Positions 42,400 to 49,282 of a stretch of DNA of 49,282 nt are shown here, piece after piece. How positions within the stretch are numbered: position 1 is the stretch's first letter; each line of letters begins with the position of its first letter. The notes under the pieces were generated by a model. It was not told the DNA's origin. It made no database searches and saw only the letters and a list, made by a program, of their open reading frames with translations. Source of the stretch: an uncultured Clostridia bacterium (GTDB lineage Bacteria > Bacillota > Clostridia > Christensenellales > UBA1242); contig CALWTF010000013.1 in assembly GCA_944384415.1 (NCBI GenBank), positions 1 to 49,282 of the forward strand. The letters are read 5' to 3'. A program made the translations under genes and the position numbers.

Positions 42400-44523
42400 C
42401 TATTTAATATTTTGCATACCTTGAAAGAATTGGGTTATATTTTCTTCTTCATTATTGTATTTGCTAGTAACTTTTTTAAATTCACTAGTTTCTTTTACTT
42501 GTTCGGTTGTTAATAAAAATGGTGTTACATCTTCCTTTAACATTACATCAGAAGCCGACTGTATAAAATGGTATAATGTTTCAAATTTTATTGTTGTTAT
42601 CTCTGATTCAGTTAAAACCTTGCTAATACCTTGTTTGTCCAATTCGCTACTCAACATACTTTCAAAAAAAGCTTTTCCGTTTTTAGTTAAAGCACCCAAA
42701 GCTGTTTGATATTTAATTTCACAAATTAAATTATTAATATCAAACCTAACTTTTTCATCAGAGCTCATATTTGAATTTCTTTTCTTTTCTATTCTTTGTT
42801 GCATTTTAAAAATATTCGCTCTATTTCTTATACTGTCTTCAAGTTGCTTTGTAACTTGCTCAATATTTTCCTTCTTTTCAGTTAACATTTCATAAAGAGT
42901 ATCATTTCCTTGACTTAACTCATCAATTTCCTTTTTCTTTTCACAACTTAATGTTTCATATTTCTCAATAGCCTGTTTAACATCTTTTTGAACTTTGTCT
43001 ATAAAATGTTTATTTTCATTTTTCATCAACAATTCAAGCTGTTCTTCGTGTGTCATATTCGAAAACATAGCTTTCATTTTTTCTGTTGTGTTTTTGTTTG
43101 ATAAATAAGCTTGTTTTATTTTTTGATATAACCAGCCCTGAACAGCATTTGAAATGCTTGTTTCATTATTTTTGCTTTTTTCAACATTTTTAACACTGTT
43201 TTTTAAATTATTAACTGAGCCATTTGCTTTAAGTTGGTCACCCTCGGCAACATCTATATTTACTACATCTGCATTTTCAACAACATCTAAAGTTTTATTT
43301 GGATTGCCTTCAGTTTTTTCATTTAAACTTAAAGCACTATTTTCAGATATAGTTATTTTTTTACCAGTTTTTACAATTGGGTCATTAGTTGTTGCCGACA
43401 ATTTTTCTGCATTTGATTTTGAACCCAACAAACTTTTATTTTTTCCTATACCCCAATCAATATATGAACCGTTTAAACGGATTTTGTAAAAATCAAAATA
43501 CTTTCCTAATTCACCAGAAGCTTTATAACCATAAGAATGCAAAACCATTTTACAAGCAAATGATAAATCTTTGGATAAGTTATCAACCTGTTTTAAAAGC
43601 TTATCATAATTTACATCTGGTAAAACTTGTTCACAAAAACCAATACACTCCATCAAAGTTTTTAATTCTTCATTTTTAATTTGATTATGTAAGTTTTTGT
43701 AATCAACATCTTTTGTATGCATATGTTTTATAACTGTATTAACTAAATCACAAGATAACTTAAATTTTGATGAAATAAAACTGTCATCTTTTACCTTTTG
43801 ATTAATTTCATTACTTTGTTTTAAAAAACTTTCAAAACATTTTTCTATCTCTCTTGCTGTAAAACCAGTTTTAATTTCGATGTGTCCATTTGTTAAAGAA
43901 TTATAATTTTCATAAATTTCTTCTTCAATTTTTGTTAATTTAATGCCAGCTCTTTGTTTTGCTTGATAAATTGTAGTAACCGCATTATATCCCATATCAA
44001 TATTATGTAACACAGGTAACATTCCATATAAAAAATAAGTACCAATTTGTGTTTCATCTCTTATTGATTCATTCCTTAAAGCAAAAGGCAAGTTGTAAGA
44101 AATTTTTACTCTATCTTTTATATCTTCTTTCAAACTTTCAAAATTTACAGCTGGATTTTCTCTTAAATCTCTTTCAAGTTGAAGTAAAGCAACTAAGGCA
44201 TTTTTTCGTCCAGCAGTTGTTAAAACATATAACTCATCATCATCTATACTTTGAATTTGTAAACAAAAATCAGCAAGTTTATCAATAACTTCTTTGCGAT
44301 TTTTTTCATCTAAATCATTACCTAAAACTTCTTTTGCTAAAATTTGAAGTTCAGTATAAGCAACCGTTAACTCAATAGCATCTTTGTTGTATTTTTTTAA
44401 AATTTCAGAAAACGCAGGATTAAATGCAGGATTTGATGTTTCTCTTCCAGTTTTTTCAGCTAATGCCCTTCGCGCCTGTGATGTCTGAAACCACGACCTA
44501 GTTTGTGATGGTTTACTTGCCAT
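42400..44523 (-). CDS. Large orphan cytoplasmic protein, helical
   Basis: The 707-residue protein has no signal peptide or membrane helix, and no family is recognised. It reads as three parts. Residues 1-355 are a compact, mainly helical region. Residues about 360-455 are a low-complexity Asn/Lys/Ser/Glu-rich linker. Residues about 455-707 are a helical region with a likely coiled coil at 505-590 (KKEIDELSQGNDTLYEML, then IEQVTKQLEDSIRNRAN). The N-terminus is Ser/Thr/Arg-rich (SQTRSWFQTSQARRA). It has a near-consensus promoter and an unusual ribosome-binding tract, AAGGGGG, 8 nt before the ATG, a trait shared with the next gene upstream at 45416. It could be a structural, effector or host-interaction protein, but nothing proves this. 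Confidence 0.75.
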   Translation of the reverse strand: MASKPSQTRSWFQTSQARRALAEKTGRETSNPAFNPAFSEILKKYNKDAIELTVAYTELQILAKEVLGNDLDEKNRKEVIDKLADFCLQIQSIDDDELYVLTTAGRKNALVALLQLERDLRENPAVNFESLKEDIKDRVKISYNLPFALRNESIRDETQIGTYFLYGMLPVLHNIDMGYNAVTTIYQAKQRAGIKLTKIEEEIYENYNSLTNGHIEIKTGFTAREIEKCFESFLKQSNEINQKVKDDSFISSKFKLSCDLVNTVIKHMHTKDVDYKNLHNQIKNEELKTLMECIGFCEQVLPDVNYDKLLKQVDNLSKDLSFACKMVLHSYGYKASGELGKYFDFYKIRLNGSYIDWGIGKNKSLLGSKSNAEKLSATTNDPIVKTGKKITISENSALSLNEKTEGNPNKTLDVVENADVVNIDVAEGDQLKANGSVNNLKNSVKNVEKSKNNETSISNAVQGWLYQKIKQAYLSNKNTTEKMKAMFSNMTHEEQLELLMKNENKHFIDKVQKDVKQAIEKYETLSCEKKKEIDELSQGNDTLYEMLTEKKENIEQVTKQLEDSIRNRANIFKMQQRIEKKRNSNMSSDEKVRFDINNLICEIKYQTALGALTKNGKAFFESMLSSELDKQGISKVLTESEITTIKFETLYHFIQSASDVMLKEDVTPFLLTTEQVKETSEFKKVTSKYNNEEENITQFFQGMQNIK

Positions 44524-44558
44524 TTTATTTTCCCCCTTGTTAATATTTATGTAATATT

Positions 44559-44587
44559 AGAATATCAAAAAATTCAATTTTTGTCAA
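44559..44587 (-). promoter_or_regulatory. Promoter of the 707-residue orphan gene
   Basis: On the minus strand, perfect TTGACA (44587-44582), a 17 nt spacer and TATTCT (44564-44559). Confidence 0.75.
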
Positions 44588-45035
44588 TATCAAAAAATTT
44601 TAGAAATATATATTAAACCTAATTCATAAATCATTTTAACAAATATATTATTATTTATTTTAAACAAACAATAAACTAAATTTTAATAAACTGAAAATTA
44701 CATTAAAAATAACAATATTTATCTTAATTCTTTAACCTGCCTATTTAATAATAAAAATTAAATATATTTTTAAACAGAAAATACCAAGCAAAACAAATAA
44801 CACCAAAAGAGTTACAAGATAAAAAATTTTAAAAAAATTACTACTTTTTTAAATTTTTTAAATGCAATAATTTATATGATATTATTAATCAAAATAAATT
44901 ATTATAAATGTTAAATATAAAATGCAAACTAAAATTTTATAAATAAAAATAACTCTGTTAATAAAGCAAAATTTCTTTTTATTTAAGTTTAATAAAACTA
45001 AATACAAAGTTTTTTAAGTTTATAAAATGATTACT
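44588..45035. other. AT-rich intergenic stretch, no features seen
   Basis: A/T runs only. No ORF, hairpin of note or clear promoter could be found before the terminator at 45036. Confidence 0.5.
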
Positions 45036-45077
45036 AAAAAAACACATTAATCAATTTTTTAATTAATGTGTTTTTTT
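45036..45077 (-). terminator. Terminator of the 110-residue orphan gene
   Basis: CACATTAAT (45043-45051) and ATTAATGTG (45062-45070) with a 10-nt loop and A/T run flanks on both sides. Confidence 0.85.
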
Positions 45078-45083
45078 CGTTTT

Positions 45084-45416
45084 TTAAAGTTCTTTGGTAA
45101 TCTCTTCAAGTCGATTTTGTTTACTTTGTTTTGTTTTTTTAGAAGTTAAATATTTTTTTACACTAAAAAGCGTATATTTGATTTCAGCCATTTCATCAAG
45201 TTTATTTTTGTCTATGTCTTTTGGAACATCTCCTTGTAAAACCAAAAGTTCTTTTTCAATTTTAATCCAAAGCTTTTTATTCATTTTTGCTATCATAGAA
45301 CTTTGCAAATCACAAAGTTCTAAAATGTACCAAACATTATCTAATATTTCTTCTCTATTTCCAAACTTTCCAACATAAATATCTTTATAGAAATTTTGTT
45401 TATTATATTTTTCCAT
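45084..45416 (-). CDS. Small orphan protein, charged and helical
   Basis: 110 residues, no recognised family. It is Lys/Glu-rich with a central helix pair (NVWYILELCDLQSSMIAKMNKKLWIKI-type sequence, split by a short turn) and a Lys-rich C-terminus (SKKTKQSKQNR). There is no signal peptide or membrane helix. It has a near-perfect promoter and a GGGGGG tract 6 nt before the ATG as ribosome-binding site, much like the 707-residue gene downstream on the same strand, so the two may be co-regulated although each has its own promoter and terminator. Confidence 0.7.
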   Translation of the reverse strand: MEKYNKQNFYKDIYVGKFGNREEILDNVWYILELCDLQSSMIAKMNKKLWIKIEKELLVLQGDVPKDIDKNKLDEMAEIKYTLFSVKKYLTSKKTKQSKQNRLEEITKEL

Positions 45417-45437
45417 ACTTTTCCCCCCATTTGTTTA

Positions 45438-45466
45438 ATTCTAACATATTTTAACAATTTTGTCAA
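45438..45466 (-). promoter_or_regulatory. Promoter of the 110-residue orphan gene
   Basis: On the minus strand, perfect TTGACA (45466-45461), a 17 nt spacer and TAGAAT (45443-45438). Confidence 0.75.
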
Positions 45467-45842
45467 TATTGCATATTTTAATCAAACTGATAAAAATTGA
45501 AGTATAATAATATTATCTGTTTTAAACTTAAAAAAGTTTTATATGGTTTATTTACTTAAATTATAATTTTTACTACCAACTTTAACACTTTCAATCAAAT
45601 AACATTCAAATTAATATTTAGCTTATTTGTTATATCATAACACACAAAAAATACTTACCAAATCACATTTAATTATTATAGTATCTAGCATATCAGCATA
45701 TTAATAACAGATATTTTTTTATCATTAAAATAGCGAAACATATACGCTTATTTAATATCTATATTAATTGTTTTAATCTGTTATATTACTTTTTGTATTA
45801 TTAACTAATACCAAAACTAATCCTTTTTAAAACTAACAAAAT
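45467..45842. other. AT-rich intergenic stretch, no features seen
   Basis: No convincing ORF or promoter. Its right end leads into two consecutive terminator hairpins, which suggests a vanished plus-strand gene or RNA. Confidence 0.4.
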
Positions 45843-45879
45843 AAAAAAGAAACTTTGTTTTTTGTAAAGTTTCTTTTTG
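45843..45879. terminator. Strong symmetrical terminator hairpin
   Basis: GAAACTTT (45849-45856) and AAAGTTTC (45866-45873), flanked by A6 and T5, with a 9-nt loop. No gene ends directly before it on the plus strand. Confidence 0.75.
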
Positions 45880-45923
45880 TTTTATCAAACAATAAACCAA
45901 GGTTGAACCATTTTGAAACTACC

Positions 45924-45966
45924 CAAAAAAAGAGAAGGAACTCTACACACAAAGTAAAGTTCCTTT
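45924..45966 (-). terminator. Terminator of tex
   Basis: On the minus strand AAGGAACT pairs with AGTTCCTT around a 15-nt loop, followed by CTC and a T7 run. Confidence 0.85.
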
Positions 45967-46018
45967 TATATTAGTTTCAAAAATAAGTAACCAACAAATA
46001 TTACCTTTGTTTATATAT

Positions 46019-48337
46019 TTATACTGTTGGCGTGGTATCATCTTTATCAGCACCTTTTATGGTTAAAGATATTCTATTTTTCTCTAAATCAATTCCAATA
46101 ATTTTAACCTTAACAACATCACCTACTGTAAGTTCTTCACTTGGATGTTTTATATATCTATCGCAAATTTGTGAAATATGAACTAAACCATCTTGGTGAA
46201 CACCAATATCAACAAAGGCACCAAAATCTATAACATTTCTAACCGTACCAGTTAAATTCATTCCTACTTGTAAATCTTCAATACCTAATAAATCACTTCT
46301 TAAAACAGGTTTTGGCAAATCATCACGAATATCACGCCCTGGTTTTTGCAACTCAGAAACAATATCGTTCAATGTTGGCACACCTACACCGCAAATTTCA
46401 GCAACTTTATCGGCACCTTCTTTTTCAATTGCAGTTGGTAAAATTTGAATTCTACCATCAACAATAGCTTGTTCATCAAGATTAAAATGTTTTAACAACT
46501 TTTTAACAGCATCATAACTTTCTGGATGAACCGCTGTGTTGTCTAAAATGTTTTCACCATTAGGAATACGCAAGAAACCAGCACATTGTTCAAATGCTTT
46601 TTCACCTAATTTTGAAACTTCTAATAATTCTTGTCTGTTTTTAAAACCTTTTTTCTTTGCACGATAAGCTTCAATGTTTTTAGCGCTTGCTTGGTTTAAT
46701 CCACTTACCCTTGCCAACAAAGGAACAGATGCTGTATTTAAATCAACACCAACACTGTTAACACTGTCATCAACAACACCTTCTAGCACTTCACTAAGCC
46801 TTTTTTGAGGCATATCGTGTTGATATTGTCCAACACCAATAGATTTTGGGTCAATTTTAATAAGTTCAGCCAATGGGTCTTGTAATCTGCGTGCAATTGA
46901 AATTGCACTTCTTATGCTTACATCATATTGAGGAAATTCATTTGCCCCTAATTTACTTGCACTGTAAACCGATGCACCTGCTTCATTAACCATACTATAT
47001 TGTAAATTGCCACCAAGTTTTTTAATAAGACCAGCAATAAAAATTTCGGCTTCTTTACTTGCTGTTCCATTTCCTATTGCAAATGTTGTAACACCATTTC
47101 TAGCTATCATACCTTGAAGTATATTTTCACTTTCTTCAATTTTGCTTTGTGGTGGTGTTGGATAAATAACACCAGTATCCAAAACATCACCGTTTGCATC
47201 TACAACTGCAATTTTACAACCAGTTCGATATGCAGGGTCAACAGCCATAACCACTTTACCTTTTAAAGGCGGTTGCATAAGTAAAGGTTTAAGATTTAAC
47301 TCAAACATTTTTATTGCTTGTTCGTTTGCGTTATCAGTTAATTGAGTTCTCATTTCACGCTCTAAACTTGGAGCAAGCAAACGGTCGTAACCATCGATTA
47401 CTGCATTAGTTAAAATTTGCTTACAAGTTAAACTAGAAATTGGAACTTCTTCTTTTTTCGATTTTTCTTTTACAACTTTTTTATCACTTTCTGCTTCATT
47501 TTTATCACTTTCTGATGATTTTTTATCACTATCTGGCAAAATTTCGTTTTCAGGAAGTTCAACTTTACCTTTTACAAATTGTTTACATAAAATGTTTAAA
47601 ACCAAATTTCTAGTTTTAGCATCTGTCAACATTTCCACTTTTACAATGTTTTCTTTTTCACCACGATTAATAGCTAAAATTCTATGACTAGGCATTGTTT
47701 TAATTTGCTCAGAATAATCTTTATATGTTTCATAAACTTTTCGTTCATCAAGTTCAAATTTCCAAGTAGTTTTTATTTTAGCGTTATTCCACCAAATTTC
47801 TCTAAGTTCTTTCCTTGCTGTTGGGTCATCTGCAACTATTTCAGCAACTATATCACTTGCACCTTGCAATGCTTGGTCAACAGTTTCAATTCCTTTTTCG
47901 GCGTTAATATATTTTTTAGCTTCTTCAAGCAAATCAATACTGCTTGGATTTTCAAGCATTGCATCAGCCAATGGTTGAAGCCCTGCAGCAATTGCAACTG
48001 ATGCTCTGGTTTTTCTTTTTGGCCTAAACGGACGATAAATATCTTCAACTTCGGTAACTGTGATAGCATCATCTATCTGCTTTGCAATTTCATCAGTTAA
48101 ATTTCCCTGTTCAGTAAGCAGTTTAACAACTTCTTCTTTTCTTTTATCCAAATTTCGCAATTGAATTAAAGAATCAGAAAATTCACGAATAGTTTGGTCA
48201 TCACAACTTCCGTGCATTTCTTTTCTATATCTAGAAATAAATGGAATTGTACAACCTTCATCAAGCAAAGAAATTAAATTATTTGCATATGTTTCTTTTA
48301 TGTTAAATTTTTGAGATAAAACCTGTGGTATATTCAT
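46019..48337 (-). CDS. tex: Tex, S1-domain RNA-binding transcription accessory protein
   Basis: The 772-residue Tex protein is a cytoplasmic nucleic-acid-binding factor related to eukaryotic Spt6. The N-terminal Tex domain has the family phrase TIPFISRYRKEMHG (30-43) and EDIYRPFRPKRKTRA (about 97-111). The YqgF-like domain includes VVMAVDPAYRTGCKIAVVD (near 368). Helix-hairpin-helix elements follow (VGVDLNTASVPLLARVSGL), and the C-terminus is an S1 domain (about 693-765; GTVRNVIDFGAFVDIGVHQDGLVHIS). An atypical low-complexity insert with three Ser-Asp-Lys repeats lies near residues 272-300. The ATG at 48337 has only GAGG upstream. Confidence 0.95.
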   Translation of the reverse strand: MNIPQVLSQKFNIKETYANNLISLLDEGCTIPFISRYRKEMHGSCDDQTIREFSDSLIQLRNLDKRKEEVVKLLTEQGNLTDEIAKQIDDAITVTEVEDIYRPFRPKRKTRASVAIAAGLQPLADAMLENPSSIDLLEEAKKYINAEKGIETVDQALQGASDIVAEIVADDPTARKELREIWWNNAKIKTTWKFELDERKVYETYKDYSEQIKTMPSHRILAINRGEKENIVKVEMLTDAKTRNLVLNILCKQFVKGKVELPENEILPDSDKKSSESDKNEAESDKKVVKEKSKKEEVPISSLTCKQILTNAVIDGYDRLLAPSLEREMRTQLTDNANEQAIKMFELNLKPLLMQPPLKGKVVMAVDPAYRTGCKIAVVDANGDVLDTGVIYPTPPQSKIEESENILQGMIARNGVTTFAIGNGTASKEAEIFIAGLIKKLGGNLQYSMVNEAGASVYSASKLGANEFPQYDVSIRSAISIARRLQDPLAELIKIDPKSIGVGQYQHDMPQKRLSEVLEGVVDDSVNSVGVDLNTASVPLLARVSGLNQASAKNIEAYRAKKKGFKNRQELLEVSKLGEKAFEQCAGFLRIPNGENILDNTAVHPESYDAVKKLLKHFNLDEQAIVDGRIQILPTAIEKEGADKVAEICGVGVPTLNDIVSELQKPGRDIRDDLPKPVLRSDLLGIEDLQVGMNLTGTVRNVIDFGAFVDIGVHQDGLVHISQICDRYIKHPSEELTVGDVVKVKIIGIDLEKNRISLTIKGADKDDTTPTV

Positions 48338-48374
48338 AATAAAACCTCGTATTAATTGTTTTTAAATTAATAAA

Positions 48375-48404
48375 ATAATAACTCAAAACATATAAAAAAG
48401 TCAA
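48375..48404 (-). promoter_or_regulatory. tex promoter
   Basis: On the minus strand, TTGACT (48404-48399), 18 nt spacer, TATTAT (48380-48375). Confidence 0.6.
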
Positions 48405-48474
48405 GCATTTTGCTATTTAAAGCCTATTTAAACGAATTTCTAACAATAAAATTTAATGTAATATTTTTATTTGT

Positions 48475-48503
48475 TTGACATTTTGAATAAAAAATGTGAT
48501 AAT
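48475..48503 (+). promoter_or_regulatory. Promoter of the DegV-family gene
   Basis: Perfect TTGACA (48475-48480), a 17 nt spacer and GATAAT (48498-48503). Confidence 0.8.
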
Positions 48504-48530
48504 TTTTATATTAAACAGTGAGGTGTTTTT

Positions 48531-49282
48531 ATGAAAATAAAAATTACAGGCGACACGACAAATGATTTACCAACTGAATTAATAAAAAAATATAATATAA
48601 CATTAAAACCAATCATAGTTAACTTAGGCGAACAAGAATATCGAGATGGCGAAAATATTAAGCTTGAGGAAGTTTTTGATTTTGTTGACAAAACAGGTCA
48701 ACTTCCTAAAACTGCGGCATTAAATCCTTTGGAATTTGAAGAATTTTTTAAGCAACAACTTGAAAGTGATGGCGGATATGATGCAATAATCTATTTCAGT
48801 TTATCATCAGAAATAAGCAGTTTATACCAAAATGCATTAGCGGCATCAAAACAATTCAACAATGTTTATGTTATTGATTCAAAAACATTATCTACTGCTA
48901 TTGGATTACAAATTCTTTATGCTTGTGAACTTCGCGAGCAAGGGCTTTCAGCCAAAGAAATTGTTGAAAAAGTTGAAGCAAGAAAGCAATATGCACAAGC
49001 ATCTTTTGTTCTTGATACTTTAAAATATTTGCACAAAGGTGGGCGTTGCAGTGGTTTAGCAGTATTTGGTGCTAATTTACTAAAAATTCACCCAAGCATA
49101 ATTTTAAAAGATGGAAAAATGGGTGTAGGCAAAAAATTTCATGGGAAATATAAAAATGTTGTTCTTGAATATGTTGACTCTATTTTAGAAACATATCCAA
49201 ACTTTGATAAAAAGCGATGTTTTATAACATATACAACAATTGAAGATGACATTGTTGATGCTATAAAAGAAAAAATAAAAGA
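48531..49282 (+). CDS. DegV-family fatty-acid-binding protein (runs off window end)
   Basis: The first 250 residues of a DegV-family protein, a cytoplasmic family (FakB-like) that binds a fatty acid and presents it to the FakA kinase in Firmicutes. The start KITGDTTNDLPTELIKKYNI is the family's DSxxDLP entry with Thr in place of Ser. The lipid-binding core includes KTAALNPLEFEEFF (T-S/A-xPs region), IIYFSLSSEISSLYQNA (SsxlSGTYqsa region) and VYVIDSKTLSTAIGLQ (the VDSxxxSxG region). LDTLKYLHKGGRCSG is the highly conserved L..L..GGRis motif, followed by LLKIHPSIILKDGKMG. GAGGTG precedes the ATG at 48531. The C-terminal 30-40 residues lie beyond the window. Confidence 0.93.
   Translation, partial: MKIKITGDTTNDLPTELIKKYNITLKPIIVNLGEQEYRDGENIKLEEVFDFVDKTGQLPKTAALNPLEFEEFFKQQLESDGGYDAIIYFSLSSEISSLYQNALAASKQFNNVYVIDSKTLSTAIGLQILYACELREQGLSAKEIVEKVEARKQYAQASFVLDTLKYLHKGGRCSGLAVFGANLLKIHPSIILKDGKMGVGKKFHGKYKNVVLEYVDSILETYPNFDKKRCFITYTTIEDDIVDAIKEKIK

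Overview
The window is very AT-rich (well under 35% G+C by eye), uses the standard genetic code, and has mostly Shine-Dalgarno-led genes. It encodes Spo0A, CvpA, a DegV-family protein, rubrerythrin and Tex, and it is dominated by two very large lipoproteins. This combination points to a low-GC Firmicute of the Clostridia type, probably an uncultured gut lineage. That placement is an inference from gene content. No rRNA, tRNA, CRISPR array or intact transposase was seen.

Layout. 1-6.8 kb holds a partial charged protein divergent from a short-chain dehydrogenase (both apparently leaderless), an acyltransferase-like protein, rubrerythrin, a badly decayed lipoprotein pseudogene, an S41-type peptidase without signal peptide, a four-helix membrane protein behind a promoter plus terminator-like leader, and a flavodoxin-fold reductase. 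6.9-10.7 kb holds polA (TTG start) divergent from a DapB-like amino-acid dehydrogenase. 10.8-16.5 kb holds an XRE regulator with an orphan gene, a double zinc-ribbon protein with an extreme poly-aspartate tail encoded by a trinucleotide microsatellite, spo0A with an upstream 0A box, cvpA, and a ruined redox cluster in which only a flavodoxin survives between two gene remnants. A GNAT acetyltransferase there appears to start at ATT.

16.9-41.2 kb is the centrepiece. Two minus-strand lipoprotein genes encode 1934 and 5822 residues. The smaller has nine divergent units with a tryptophan signature and some Asp-box motifs. The larger (17.5 kb in one open frame) combines Ig-like regions with more than 40 GLUG-type repeats. 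Each gene has its own TTGACT-type promoter and a stem-loop near the start of the mRNA. A multiply broken membrane-protein gene sits 22 nt behind the giant gene. Upstream of the giant gene, on the opposite strand, a strong promoter followed by hairpins and a terminator with no convincing ORF looks like an undescribed small RNA.

41.8-49.3 kb holds an Imm50-like small protein, two orphan proteins (707 and 110 residues) that share near-consensus promoters and unusual G-run ribosome-binding sites, tex with a low-complexity insert, and a DegV-family gene cut by the window edge.

The genes do not form one pathway. The surface lipoproteins, the sporulation regulator and the envelope or redox housekeeping genes are separate units. 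At least four gene remnants lie around the giant ORF, which is itself uninterrupted, and this argues that the giant ORF is under selection.
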